From positions 1 through 64,000 of the forward strand of contig SYDY01000063.1 of NCBI GenBank assembly GCA_005801425.1: 64,000 nt of DNA. The letters are read 5' to 3'. Position numbers and translations under genes: made by a program. Under the pieces are notes generated by a model, which saw only the letters and a program-made list of their open reading frames with translations, was not told where the DNA came from and did no database searches. This document shows positions 16,319-25,686 of the stretch, one piece after another (position 1 is the stretch's first letter; every line of letters begins with the position of its first letter). This stretch comes from Bdellovibrionales bacterium (lineage in GTDB: Bacteria; Myxococcota; XYA12-FULL-58-9; SYDY01).

Positions 16319-16764
16319 GAGCATGTCACTTTTGATGAAGAAAATGTAATACGACTGTGCCAAAAATAGCTGGTCACGATGACTAGAACGGCAAACAACG
16401 TCTGTGCCAAAACGGGATTCATACCTGCAAACTCCACGAGGGCCGGTAGTGCTGCAAGATTCACGAGGAAATACAGCACGTGAAACGTAAGAAACCCCCC
16501 GGACTCTCGTAGATAATTCCCTGAAGTTCTAAACACCAAAAATTTGTTGGTTAAAAAAGAGAATGCCACACAGAGCACTTGGCTGAGGACCAAGATTGTT
16601 AGGTAATGAAGCTTCAAGGGTTTCGTAAAAAAATAAAGTACAGGATAGGTTGTTAAACCTATGGCCGTGTTAAGCGCACCCGCCAAGAGAAATCTTATTT
16701 TTGTTTGATGCTCGCTTGCAAAATGTCTACAAACGCCCATGAAATTTCGCCATCGCCCCATCAC
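16315..16764 (-). CDS. GtrA-like small flippase family protein
   Basis: A 149-residue protein with four predicted membrane helices. It starts with a basic segment, followed by RFLLAGALNTAIGLTTYPVL, and contains TNKFLVFR, the GtrA-family N-K-x-x-x-F-R motif. GtrA proteins are thought to flip polyprenyl-phosphate sugars to the periplasm for side-chain glycosylation. It lies between the TPP enzyme and the methyltransferase with tight overlaps, and its usual partner GtrB is two genes on. Confidence 0.9.
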   Translation of the reverse strand: MMGRWRNFMGVCRHFASEHQTKIRFLLAGALNTAIGLTTYPVLYFFTKPLKLHYLTILVLSQVLCVAFSFLTNKFLVFRTSGNYLRESGGFLTFHVLYFLVNLAALPALVEFAGMNPVLAQTLFAVLVIVTSYFWHSRITFSSSKVTCS

Positions 16765-18566
16765 TAATCCTCGATCATGTCTATCAGCATGTTCTCTCGC
16801 AACTCTTCCCGAGAAAGAAATGGTGACAAATCTTCAAGGGGTGGGGAAGTAATGCGTCCATCCGGCCACTGCTTGGCCCCAAGCTTCGGTGCAAAGGACA
16901 GATTTTCGTCCAACATCACTTCACATACTGCCGGACCACTCACCGCCAGGGTGCCAGCAATGGCCTGAGCCATGTCTTCATGATTCGCACAACGACGGAA
17001 AGGCAAACCGAAACCTTCACTGAGGCGAGCAAAGTCAGGGAACGTCACGCCGCTCTTGGGGCCACCGCCCACTTCTACACCGCCAAAGAAATTGCGATGT
17101 GTCTGAAAAATGGAAACGTAACCACTGTTATTGAGAATGAAGATCTTAATCGGCAGATGGTTACCCACGATGGTTTGAAGTTCCTGAAGATTCATCATGA
17201 TGCTGCCATCACCGGCAAGACAAACGATAGGCTTATTGCCCGAACCCTTGCATGCACCAATCGCTCCCGGCAGATCATATCCCATGGTTGCACATCCGGA
17301 ATTTGTCCATAGGCGCTGGCCATGTTTTATTTCAGCCGTCTGAAAACTGACGACACACGCGGAGCCATTCGCCGATACAACGATTTGATCTTCTTCGAGT
17401 TGCCCAAACAGAGTTTTCATAAAGCAGTAAGGATTAACCCGATCATTGTTCCAATACTCTGGTAAAACCACCGGAAATCGACGCTGCCGTTCTTTGCACC
17501 ATGCCATCCATGATTGTTGATCCTGCGTAGGACCATCATAGGCCTGATTCGCAAGTACTGGCAGGAGATCGGCAAGATTTGCGAGTACAGGCATATCCGC
17601 CTTGACGGTGGGCTTGCGCATTTCGTTCTCGTCGATATCCACCCAGATCTTGTAGGCTTCACGTGCGAACGATTTCCAATTGTAGCTTACTTGACGAATG
17701 TTAAGTCGGCTGCCCAGGATAAGCAGAAGATCAGCATTTTGCACGGTAAAGTTACCAGCGCGATCCCCTATGGTGCCAGGACGCCCTGCATAGTTTGGGT
17801 GTGCATCCCAAAGCACGTCATGGGCATTCCAACCCGTAACAACCGGTATACCAAGCTTGTCCACCAAACGAATAAAGGCTTCGTGCTGGCCACTCAGGCG
17901 CACGCCACCGCCAGCGAATATAACGGGGCGTTTGGCTGTCGCTACTTTATCGAGAATAGCAGCGCTCGTTGCAGAGAGATCAGTGCGCTTCCAAGGCTCT
18001 TCAAGCTCTGCAGGATCGAACCCAGGCAAAGACTCAGGATCGATCTGTGCACCTTGGACATTCAATGGAATATCCAACCAACAAGGACCTGGACGTCCCG
18101 ACGTAGCCAGATACATGGCTTTTTCCAAGTGGTAACGAATGGTTTGAGGATCGGTCACCATGACGCAGTATTTCGTGATCGGACGCACCAATTCTTCGAT
18201 GTCGAGTTCCTGATCACCATACTGACGAAGAGGAAGACCGGTGCTGCGTACCGTTGTTTCCCATTTTACTTGACCAGACAGCACCAACATTCCAATCGAA
18301 TCAACAAAAGCACCGTAAACCCCGGTGATGGCATTGGTGCCGCCTGGTCCGGAAGTAATATTGACCACGGGCAAGCGGTTGGTGAGGCGATAGTAAGCTT
18401 CTGCTGCAATAGAACACGCCTGCTCATGATGGTTGAATATGCACTCAAGTTCTTTGTGGGTGCCAAGGGAGTGATTGAGGTGCATCGCACCACCACCGGT
18501 CACCATGAACACATGGCGGATCCCGTGTTCAACAACTTTTTGAGCAACATAGTCTGACAACTTCAT
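16764..18566 (-). CDS. Thiamine-pyrophosphate enzyme, acetolactate-synthase-like
   Basis: A 600-residue protein with the three domains of the ALS/pyruvate-decarboxylase family. The N-terminal Pyr domain has the activating Glu at HHEQ (Glu48). The central domain has VIFAGGGVRLSGQ. The C-terminal PP domain has LAGDGSIMMNLQELQT and ends the metal motif with NN. In O-antigen loci such enzymes can add a two-carbon unit to a keto-sugar, as YerE does in yersiniose synthesis. With CDP-glucose 4,6-dehydratase nearby this is plausible but inferred. The start at 18566 overlaps the epimerase stop as ATGA. Confidence 0.85.
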   Translation of the reverse strand: MKLSDYVAQKVVEHGIRHVFMVTGGGAMHLNHSLGTHKELECIFNHHEQACSIAAEAYYRLTNRLPVVNITSGPGGTNAITGVYGAFVDSIGMLVLSGQVKWETTVRSTGLPLRQYGDQELDIEELVRPITKYCVMVTDPQTIRYHLEKAMYLATSGRPGPCWLDIPLNVQGAQIDPESLPGFDPAELEEPWKRTDLSATSAAILDKVATAKRPVIFAGGGVRLSGQHEAFIRLVDKLGIPVVTGWNAHDVLWDAHPNYAGRPGTIGDRAGNFTVQNADLLLILGSRLNIRQVSYNWKSFAREAYKIWVDIDENEMRKPTVKADMPVLANLADLLPVLANQAYDGPTQDQQSWMAWCKERQRRFPVVLPEYWNNDRVNPYCFMKTLFGQLEEDQIVVSANGSACVVSFQTAEIKHGQRLWTNSGCATMGYDLPGAIGACKGSGNKPIVCLAGDGSIMMNLQELQTIVGNHLPIKIFILNNSGYVSIFQTHRNFFGGVEVGGGPKSGVTFPDFARLSEGFGLPFRRCANHEDMAQAIAGTLAVSGPAVCEVMLDENLSFAPKLGAKQWPDGRITSPPLEDLSPFLSREELRENMLIDMIED

Positions 18567-19660
18567 GTTTTTTTCCCCATCCAACCATTCCACATTGCCG
18601 TTCTGGATATTGCATCGTCTAAGGAAACGGTTTTGTGCAATCCAAGATCTTTACCGATAAGAGAAGTATCCGGTACGTACCGACCAGGATTCCAGCCCGT
18701 ATCTTGGGCGCCTAAAACTTGGTGATCCCCATTTCCAAGCACATGAGAAATTTTTTGGGCCAAATCACGAATAGAGATCGATTGATCAGATCCCACATTG
18801 TAAGGCTTGCCTGATTGCGCCCTCACCAGCATATGCCAAAGCCAAACCGTCAGATCAGATGCGTAAAGATAAGATCGACAGGGCAGGCCATTGCCATTCA
18901 CGATCACAGGCTCGCCTTGCATGGCGTTGCGAATAAAATTTCCTGCCGCAAAATGAATGTCCAAAGATAAATACGGACCAAGCAAGGCAAAAATACGGGC
19001 AATCGCAATCTGAGTACCAAACTGTTTGGCATAAATCGCACACAACATTTCAGCCGCACGCTTGCCCTCTGCGTAGGCCGCACGTGGATCGGTACAACTG
19101 GGGGCACCTATCCAGTCCTCTGCGACCCGCTCCATTTCCCAGGGCTGCTGACCATACACTGCACCAGAACTTAAGAAGAGCGTACGATCCACTTTTTTTT
19201 CCACAGCGAAATCCAAAGCCATACGCGTCCCTTGGATGACAGTGTCGAACATGCGTCGTGGATTTGTTTCATTGAGGTGGGCACTCGCATCCGTGGCGGC
19301 ATGAATAAGATGCGTAAACTCACCCTTCGGCATCTCAAAATTACAAACATCACCTGCGATAAAATGGAACCCGGGATAATCGGCCAGGTGGGGCGCCTTA
19401 CAACGAAATACTTGGGGATCCCGTGTCAGGATGGTGGCATGCACACCAAGGTCAAGACGATTGTTAACATAGCGCAAACTTTCCAGAAGCCAACAACCGA
19501 TAAAACCAGTACCTCCCGTAATAAACAGGCGCGCTCCACGCAATGCCGGCCAAAGAGAAGCCGTCTTCTCAAACACATCGTTAAGATCGTTGCTAAAGGA
19601 CCAATATGCCGCATGAGAGCTTTCACCGCGTAATGGCTGGATAGACTCTTCCTGGAGCAT
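18563..19660 (-). CDS. NAD-dependent nucleotide-sugar epimerase/dehydratase/reductase (extended SDR)
   Basis: A 365-residue protein with an unusual 40-residue N-terminal extension before the Rossmann motif FITGGTGFIGCWLLE. The active site is visible as FLSSGAVYG and AYAEGKRAAE (Tyr-x-x-x-Lys). YNVGSDQSISIRDLAQKI is the C-terminal nucleotide-sugar region. It is coupled to the TPP enzyme by a 4-base ATGA overlap, so it probably acts on the same sugar nucleotide, perhaps reducing or epimerising the branched product. Exact reaction unknown. Confidence 0.87.
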   Translation of the reverse strand: MLQEESIQPLRGESSHAAYWSFSNDLNDVFEKTASLWPALRGARLFITGGTGFIGCWLLESLRYVNNRLDLGVHATILTRDPQVFRCKAPHLADYPGFHFIAGDVCNFEMPKGEFTHLIHAATDASAHLNETNPRRMFDTVIQGTRMALDFAVEKKVDRTLFLSSGAVYGQQPWEMERVAEDWIGAPSCTDPRAAYAEGKRAAEMLCAIYAKQFGTQIAIARIFALLGPYLSLDIHFAAGNFIRNAMQGEPVIVNGNGLPCRSYLYASDLTVWLWHMLVRAQSGKPYNVGSDQSISIRDLAQKISHVLGNGDHQVLGAQDTGWNPGRYVPDTSLIGKDLGLHKTVSLDDAISRTAMWNGWMGKKT

Positions 19661-19722
19661 TGATTCGCTTATTACTCGAACGTGTCATACATTACCAAAA
19701 TCGTGCGAATGCAAAATATCGC

Positions 19723-21768
19723 TCATTCACAGACTTCGATTGCGCTATTGAGCCGTTTTTCAAGACCTTCTGCACCCATTTCAATATTCTGTAACATGGG
19801 CGTTCCAAATGCATACATTGCAAACAAAGATGATTCGCTCAATTTCGGTAGCGGAATATCCCTTGAATGTGGGTATTCTTTGCGCACCAAATAGTGTGTC
19901 CATCCCAGTTGTTTTGCGTAGCACAAGATAGAATCGTCCCAAAGTGTGGCACCTAGTACTCTTTCTTGAAGTGCGACAGCATGATCAACCGCCGGAGAGT
20001 TACCCGTCGCGTTACTTGCAAACATGGCATGCCCATAGATGCTGGTAGGCTCTTCAAAAGATAACTTGCGCTTGGTCTTGTATGGCCTTTGGAGACTGTT
20101 GGATACTATAAGGCTTCCCTCGTATGGGATCACAGAAAGTACCGTTGCCAGTTTTGTTTCGAAACGAAATAGGGTTGTTCTCAATGGTTTTTGTGATGCG
20201 TATACACGGAAATGTGCTCGCAAGGACAATACAGCCATACATATCGCCAGTATTTTGAACAAGCCGATAGCGTAAGGTTGCAATCTATTCTTGGATAGTG
20301 TGAGACGTTCGATGCATAATGCAACATAAAGCGGCCACCCAATACGAAAGGCCGGAAGTGATGCTTGCAAGATATTGTAATCAGAGATCGGGATCTCAGC
20401 GCCATAATCCATGAAAATGAACATGTTAGGGAAAAGCATAGGAAATGCCAGGAGGCTGAGAATTAACGCACGCTGGGATTCTTTCGTGCGCCAGCGCTTG
20501 ATGACCAAATCCAGCACGACAACGCCTAAGAAAGCGTAGCTGACCATCAAAGCCAATATGCGTGGCGAGGTAAACGGCGCAAAGGATCGCAGATGGTATC
20601 CTAAATACAGTTCTAGGTGTATGTCACCTCTTTGACTTGAGGATGTGAGCCATATTGTCGCAATCGCGGTCCCGATCGACACCATGAGAGGCCATGCACT
20701 CGCAAAGCGTGGTATCGTGGTTGAATACCTTTTGCTATACCAATAAAGAAGCGACCAAGCTCCAACAGCAGCACCCATCCCAGGAAATTGAGGCTGTTTC
20801 GCCAGTGCAATTCCAAAAAGAAAAAAAGATAAACGGCCCAGGCACACCCATTGTTCACGTGCTTTCTTTTCCGTTTGAAAACAATCAATGGTGAGAACAA
20901 CCACCATACAAAGAAACAAACCATACATAGTGACAGGTGCATGATACTGGACCCACAATGGAGATATTGTCGGTCCGAAGGCATCGTGATTGGAACTAAA
21001 CAAATCGATGACTACATTTTTAATTTCGCTCAATCTTTCCATCGGGAGTAGCCACCCGATGAGAGGTACACACCATCGCATGCGATCACTTATTTTCCAG
21101 CGCTCCAGAATGACATAGAGAACAGCGGCTGATGCAAATATGGTAGTATACACAGAGGTCATCAAATACACCGTTCGAGGTGCTGCCTGAGTCATTTGTG
21201 CAATCGTGACTGCCCAAATTTGAACCAAGAAATGTCCCTCATTAAGAAACCCCTGATTGACGAGGGACTTGGGCGGGTAACCTGTGTTGTGTAAGAAAGA
21301 CAGCCCTTGTTGGAGATGCGTGATATTGTCTCCCGTTTTAAGCGGATAGTGGGTAAGCGCTGGAGCACCTTCCATGGATGCGTAAATATATCCCGCGAAC
21401 GCGACCAAACACGTGAACGCATACAATGCATCCCATGGCGTAATATTGATCCGGTTCGTTATGTTAAACGGACGAGATAAAGCGAGAGCCACACCTACGA
21501 CAGTCAGTGCTGTCGCTGCGTGGCCTATTTCAATGCCAAACTTTGCGCATACAATAGCCAGCCCGCCCATGGGCAAAACGCCAAGGCCGAGAGAGACCAT
21601 CGCTTTTACGAAGCTTAGGTCTTCCTGCCAACCCATGAACCAAGCACTCGGCACCAGCATACCAAACATCATGACCAGGAAAAGTTTGCAAGCGACGAGA
21701 ACGCCTGTACCTGATGCAATGGATGTCGACCCGGCAAGAAATAAAACCACTGCGATTGCCATGGTCAT
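19723..21768 (-). CDS. Large polytopic membrane protein of the glycan locus (polymerase or GT-C-like)
   Basis: A 681-residue protein with about twelve predicted membrane segments over residues 1-540 and a soluble C-terminal tail of about 140 residues. The periplasmic-side stretch TGDNITHLQQGLSFL and the layout suggest a GT-C transferase or an O-antigen polymerase, but no signature is decisive. Its C-terminal 27 residues are duplicated as a remnant at 9086-9170. It follows the SGNH gene in the same direction after a 62-base gap, which contains a weak TAGCAA/TTGCTA hairpin at 21792-21808. Confidence 0.7.
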   Translation of the reverse strand: MTMAIAVVLFLAGSTSIASGTGVLVACKLFLVMMFGMLVPSAWFMGWQEDLSFVKAMVSLGLGVLPMGGLAIVCAKFGIEIGHAATALTVVGVALALSRPFNITNRINITPWDALYAFTCLVAFAGYIYASMEGAPALTHYPLKTGDNITHLQQGLSFLHNTGYPPKSLVNQGFLNEGHFLVQIWAVTIAQMTQAAPRTVYLMTSVYTTIFASAAVLYVILERWKISDRMRWCVPLIGWLLPMERLSEIKNVVIDLFSSNHDAFGPTISPLWVQYHAPVTMYGLFLCMVVVLTIDCFQTEKKAREQWVCLGRLSFFLFGIALAKQPQFPGMGAAVGAWSLLYWYSKRYSTTIPRFASAWPLMVSIGTAIATIWLTSSSQRGDIHLELYLGYHLRSFAPFTSPRILALMVSYAFLGVVVLDLVIKRWRTKESQRALILSLLAFPMLFPNMFIFMDYGAEIPISDYNILQASLPAFRIGWPLYVALCIERLTLSKNRLQPYAIGLFKILAICMAVLSLRAHFRVYASQKPLRTTLFRFETKLATVLSVIPYEGSLIVSNSLQRPYKTKRKLSFEEPTSIYGHAMFASNATGNSPAVDHAVALQERVLGATLWDDSILCYAKQLGWTHYLVRKEYPHSRDIPLPKLSESSLFAMYAFGTPMLQNIEMGAEGLEKRLNSAIEVCE

Positions 21769-21830
21769 GACTGCGTTCTAAATGCGCAGCATAGCAAAAA
21801 AATTGCTAAAAATTGCTCCTTCAAATTTTT

Positions 21831-22832
21831 TTATTTTTGGCTGAAAAATGAGGATGATTCGAGAGAATCAAAACGCTTAAAGGTTGGTTTGACGATGTCA
21901 CTATTGAGTATCGTGCTAAATTTAGAAGCCCCGATGGCATTGAGATGATCGACCATATATGTGAAGTCTTCAAGGGCAAATCGCGGATCATCGGAATAAT
22001 CGTGAAACTCAATCTGATGTTTTTCAGCGAAATCACCCAATGATTTTTTAAATAGAGCATAAAGATCTGGATTTAAATTTTCGCGATAAGAGCCATGAGT
22101 CGGCATCTCGATTATGATTGGCATAATCCCACGTGCTTTTGTGGCGACGATAATCTTTTTCCAGTATTCGAGATTCTTTGTATAGAGATTGCTTTGCGTC
22201 ATACTGTGTGCCTTGGCTGCATCCGGCCCCACATTCGCTTTAAGTGATCCGAATTCACGCCCGCCATCAAACCAGCCACTGGGTTGTGGCTCATTATCTA
22301 CCTTGGTGTTAAAACGATCCAGGACATATCGGTAGACGTTGTCGCCAAAGAGAGCGATCTTGCTGAAATTCTTGGCGTCGAAGAGATATCCCCAATGCAT
22401 CAACTGCTCAGCGGATGGCTCAAGACGAAGTCCATAATACTGGCTGTAAAAATACATTCGAAAATCTTGTGATGAGGTGGGTCCAAGTTCGGTGCCCATC
22501 GTATAGAAAATGGCTGGAAGAATGATGATCTTTAGGTTCGGCATTCGTGGCATATATTTCATCGCCAATGCTTGGTCGTAATACATGCTCTGGGCGAGGT
22601 TTGCGAGATTGTAACCTTTTCTTTCGAAGCGATCGGGATTGATTCCATAGTATGCATTTGAAGAACCAAGGGTCAGAATTTCAATTTCAGAAAGTTGATT
22701 TTCTAAAGCAATTCGCTTGGTAAAATAACTTGTGTTCATCGAATATAGATGGAATTCAAGAATGCCAAGTATGACTGCGGCTGGCAGTAACAATAATACG
22801 ATTTTGTAAACAAGTGCTCTTTGCATGGTCAT
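21831..22832 (-). CDS. Membrane-anchored SGNH-hydrolase-like protein (AlgX/DltD-like partner of MBOAT)
   Basis: A 333-residue protein with one N-terminal membrane anchor (about 8-28). An SGNH-like fold is suggested by ILTLGSSNAYYGINP (block I Ser57/58) near residue 52 and DHLNAIGASKFS near residue 300 (block V His). Proteins of this kind work with MBOAT acyltransferases to move acyl groups onto extracellular glycans. The MBOAT gene ends 9 bases upstream of this start, in the same direction. The catalytic assignment is inference from motifs. Confidence 0.75.
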   Translation of the reverse strand: MTMQRALVYKIVLLLLPAAVILGILEFHLYSMNTSYFTKRIALENQLSEIEILTLGSSNAYYGINPDRFERKGYNLANLAQSMYYDQALAMKYMPRMPNLKIIILPAIFYTMGTELGPTSSQDFRMYFYSQYYGLRLEPSAEQLMHWGYLFDAKNFSKIALFGDNVYRYVLDRFNTKVDNEPQPSGWFDGGREFGSLKANVGPDAAKAHSMTQSNLYTKNLEYWKKIIVATKARGIMPIIIEMPTHGSYRENLNPDLYALFKKSLGDFAEKHQIEFHDYSDDPRFALEDFTYMVDHLNAIGASKFSTILNSDIVKPTFKRFDSLESSSFFSQK

Positions 22833-22841
22833 CCGGTTCCG

Positions 22842-24308
22842 TTAAAATTGAAAGTAGATGAAGTCTTGCTTCTTGAACCAAATCCCGAAGAGCACGAGTG
22901 CAAATACCGACCCCTGATAGATTGGCCAGCGGACCCACCACGGACGATCTGCAATGATGACATCGAAGTTGAGCCGTGGTTTGAGCATCATGAAAAACTC
23001 AAGCCCCAAAAGCGCAGACATTAGGCCAAGGCAAAAATAGAAGTCAGTTCTTGCGCTTAAAAATTCATGGGCCTTACGTAGAGACAAAAATTGATAGGCA
23101 TTTTGATTGGGTTTAAATAGATGCGTAAGAATGTAGGACGCATCGCCCAAGGTTTTCGCGCGAAAAAAAATATAAGTGAGGCTCACAAAGCAAAACGTGA
23201 ATGCGATGCTTAAGCCGTCAAAGAGTGCGGATGGTAGGACCTTTGCCAATTTTTTCCGAGGCTTGGCCCAGAGCATCTCGAGCGAGAGAGCCGTACCATG
23301 CAAGAGACCCCAAAATACAAAATTCCAACTTGCGCCGTGCCACAGGCCGCTGATGAGAAAAGTCGTCATCAGTGCGACAATGATCCCTGTCTTCCCCCAA
23401 TCGCGCAAATGCAGCGAAATAGGCTCGTAGATATAATCACGCAACCAGGTTGAGAGAGATATATGCCAACGCTTCCAGAACTCGGCGAGAGTTTTGGAAG
23501 TGTAAGGTCGGTCGAAATTTTTCATGAGTGTAAAACCCATGGTTCGGGCTGTGCCAATCGCGATGTCAGAATAGCCTGAGAAATCACAATAGATTTGCAC
23601 TGTAAAAAATGCTGTTGCTAACAAAAGTGGTAGACCGGCAAAAGTTCCCGGTTTATCGAAAATGGGATTCACAAATTGTGCCAGACGATCGGCGATCACA
23701 ACCTTCTTGAAAAGTCCCCAAGCGATGAGTCTGAGGCCGCTCGTGAACATCTGGTAATTAAAATCGTGCTTTTCATGAAACTGATGCAAAAGATTTTGAG
23801 GTCTTTCAATCGGTCCGGCAACAAGCTGTGGATAGAACATCACATAGAGTGCGTAGATACCGAAATGTCGTTCAGGCTTAAAATTCCCGCGATAGACTTC
23901 AATGACGTAGCTCAAGCTCTGGAAGGTATGAAATGAAAGCCCAATGGGAAGAATAATTTCGAGTACTGGGAGGGAGTAGTTCCAATGCAGAAGCTTGGCC
24001 ACGTCATTAACGTTTAAAACAAAGAAATTAAAATACTTGAAGAAAAAGAGAATCAAACACGTAACAACAATGCTGACGAAGAAAAGCAACTGACGCACGC
24101 GTCCATGAGTTTTAACGATCCACAGGGCTGCAAAGTAATCAACGATTATGGTGGCAGCCAGAATCAAAATGTATTTCGGCACGAACGACATATAAAAAAA
24201 GCAACTCGCACTGAGCAGGATCGGCCAACGAAAGCGATGCGGTACCGCAAAGTAAAGTATCGTGACGATGGGAAAAAAAACGCAGAACGCCCAGGAATTA
24301 AATAACAT
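22842..24308 (-). CDS. MBOAT-family O-acyltransferase (AlgI-like)
   Basis: A 488-residue polytopic membrane protein of normal length for the family. Visible are LPIGLSFHTFQSLSYVIEVY, MFYPQLVAGPIERP, YCDFSGYSDIAIG, EFWKRWHISLSTWLRDY and the catalytic-His motif SGLWHGASWNF. AlgI-type proteins bring an acyl group across the inner membrane for O-acylation of polysaccharides. The start overlaps the end of the SDR gene by 11 bases, a sign of translational coupling. The upstream FkbH, ACP and MaoC genes may supply an unusual acyl-ACP donor. Confidence 0.95.
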   Translation of the reverse strand: MLFNSWAFCVFFPIVTILYFAVPHRFRWPILLSASCFFYMSFVPKYILILAATIIVDYFAALWIVKTHGRVRQLLFFVSIVVTCLILFFFKYFNFFVLNVNDVAKLLHWNYSLPVLEIILPIGLSFHTFQSLSYVIEVYRGNFKPERHFGIYALYVMFYPQLVAGPIERPQNLLHQFHEKHDFNYQMFTSGLRLIAWGLFKKVVIADRLAQFVNPIFDKPGTFAGLPLLLATAFFTVQIYCDFSGYSDIAIGTARTMGFTLMKNFDRPYTSKTLAEFWKRWHISLSTWLRDYIYEPISLHLRDWGKTGIIVALMTTFLISGLWHGASWNFVFWGLLHGTALSLEMLWAKPRKKLAKVLPSALFDGLSIAFTFCFVSLTYIFFRAKTLGDASYILTHLFKPNQNAYQFLSLRKAHEFLSARTDFYFCLGLMSALLGLEFFMMLKPRLNFDVIIADRPWWVRWPIYQGSVFALVLFGIWFKKQDFIYFQF

Positions 24309-25026
24309 CAGCGCCTCCGTTCATGATGATGTTGGCGCCATTGATGTGTGGACTTGCACGAACTAGAAATTCGATCGTGTCGGCCACCTCTTGTGGGGTG
24401 ATCAGGGCTTTTAAGGGATGCGCTTCGATCATCTCGGCGATGACTCGTTCGTCGACATCAGATGTCAGCTGAGTTTGCATTAAAGAAGGGGATACGCAGC
24501 ATGAGGTGATATTGTGGCGCGCATTCTCCACGCACCAAGATTTACTCATTGAGGCCAAATAGGCCTTGTTGGCGACGTACTCGGCAAGACCCGTCGGTGG
24601 TCGGTTAATCAAGTAAGACGTCAGCACGTTGATTATTTTTCCTGATTTTTTCTTACGAAAAGCCAAAATGGCCTGCTGCGTGATCTGCACTGTCGGCAGA
24701 ACATTATGAACAAAGCTGGTTTGAAATGCGGCAGGTTCAGTTTTGTGAAAATGCTTGGTTATCAAGCCTGTCCACGCATTATTGATCAGTACATCAAGTC
24801 CTAGATCGGGGATCTGCATAAGGAGAAGATGGAGACTTTCTGGGTCTGTAAAGTCACAGTGCAAAGCTTTGGCTTGAGGGAACTCATGTTCAATTCGTGT
24901 CGCAGCTTCAAGGGAACGATTGTAGGTGAAAAATACCCGGTTGTCAGATGAGCGCACGAGACTTCTCGTGATCGCTTCACCAAGACTGGAAGCTCCCCCA
25001 GTAATGAGTATTCTTCTCGAGTACAT
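24298..25026 (-). CDS. Short-chain dehydrogenase/reductase (3-oxoacyl-ACP reductase-like)
   Basis: A 242-residue SDR. The cofactor motif is ITGGASSLGEAI, with LINNAWTG as the NNAG counterpart. The catalytic Ser, Tyr and Lys are present (VLTSYLIN and EYVANKAYL). It overlaps the MaoC gene stop by one base (TAATG). Between an ACP/MaoC pair and MBOAT it probably reduces a beta-keto or aldehyde group of an acyl-ACP, but this is inference from position. Confidence 0.88.
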   Translation of the reverse strand: MYSRRILITGGASSLGEAITRSLVRSSDNRVFFTYNRSLEAATRIEHEFPQAKALHCDFTDPESLHLLLMQIPDLGLDVLINNAWTGLITKHFHKTEPAAFQTSFVHNVLPTVQITQQAILAFRKKKSGKIINVLTSYLINRPPTGLAEYVANKAYLASMSKSWCVENARHNITSCCVSPSLMQTQLTSDVDERVIAEMIEAHPLKALITPQEVADTIEFLVRASPHINGANIIMNGGADVI

Positions 25027-25418
25027 TATGAAAGAACTCCCACTTGCAGTCGCCCTTTGGCAACGTTGGTTCCGCTTTCATTTTGAAATTGAAATTTAAA
25101 CTCCAGTGCACCGACAGAATCGAAGATACCTGAAATTTCGGCTTGTAGCTTCAGCCGGTCGCCCATGTAGACCGGTTTTGCAAATTTGATTTCTTGTGAA
25201 TGGATAATAACATTGCGGATCGGAAGGCATTCTCCGACGAAATAGGACAGGAAACCGTTGAGAATATTTCCATGCATGACTTCGCTTTGAAATCCCTTGG
25301 CTCTTGCGAACGCGCCATCCGTGTGAAGTTCATTGCGATCGCGGAATATTTCGATAAAGCCGTGATAGACGACTTTGGTGATTTCGAAGTCCTGCGTAAA
25401 TCGATCACCTAGCTTCAT
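25026..25418 (-). CDS. MaoC-like hotdog-fold dehydratase
   Basis: A 130-residue single hotdog domain. The central helix region FARAKGFQSEVMHGNILNGFLSYFVGE resembles R-specific enoyl-CoA/ACP hydratases, with a His in VMHG at the catalytic position. I chose ATG 25418, which lies 13 bases after the ACP stop. It would hydrate or dehydrate an acyl group carried by the adjacent ACP. Catalytic Asp/His geometry cannot be proven from sequence alone. Confidence 0.82.
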   Translation of the reverse strand: MKLGDRFTQDFEITKVVYHGFIEIFRDRNELHTDGAFARAKGFQSEVMHGNILNGFLSYFVGECLPIRNVIIHSQEIKFAKPVYMGDRLKLQAEISGIFDSVGALEFKFQFQNESGTNVAKGRLQVGVLS

Positions 25419-25431
25419 TTTCGTCGTCCAG

Positions 25432-25686
25432 TCATGCGCTGATCGCTCTGAGCGAATTTGCGAGTGCATCGCACATTTCACCGACATTTTTCCAAGATCG
25501 GATCTCTTGTGAAGTAAATTTCACTTTGAAATGTTTCTCAATTCCAACCACAAGCTGAATGTGATTGAGTGAGTCCCAATCCTCAACGTCTGCTGCGGTT
25601 GTCTCGCGTGATAATACGATGGCCTCATTGTCGAGGACATCAATGAAAATTTTGTTCACGTCCTGCATCACTTGTTCGCTATTCAT
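25432..25686 (-). CDS. Acyl carrier protein
   Basis: An 84-residue ACP with the phosphopantetheine attachment Ser39 in EDWDSLNHIQLVVGIE, the canonical DSL motif. It is acidic and of normal size. Its ATG overlaps the FkbH stop by one base (TAATG), so the two are almost certainly made together. FkbH-type enzymes load a glyceryl unit onto a cognate ACP, making this the likely carrier of the module. Confidence 0.95.
   Translation of the reverse strand: MNSEQVMQDVNKIFIDVLDNEAIVLSRETTAADVEDWDSLNHIQLVVGIEKHFKVKFTSQEIRSWKNVGEMCDALANSLRAISA

Noticed and set aside
17514-18557. Long open frame (347 codons) on the plus strand
   Set aside because: It is antisense to the TPP enzyme, whose family motifs are complete; the frame is a shadow of its codon use.
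21792-21808. TAGCAA/TTGCTA hairpin as a terminator
   Set aside because: Six weak pairs, with the T-run in the loop rather than after the stem; not convincing as a terminator.
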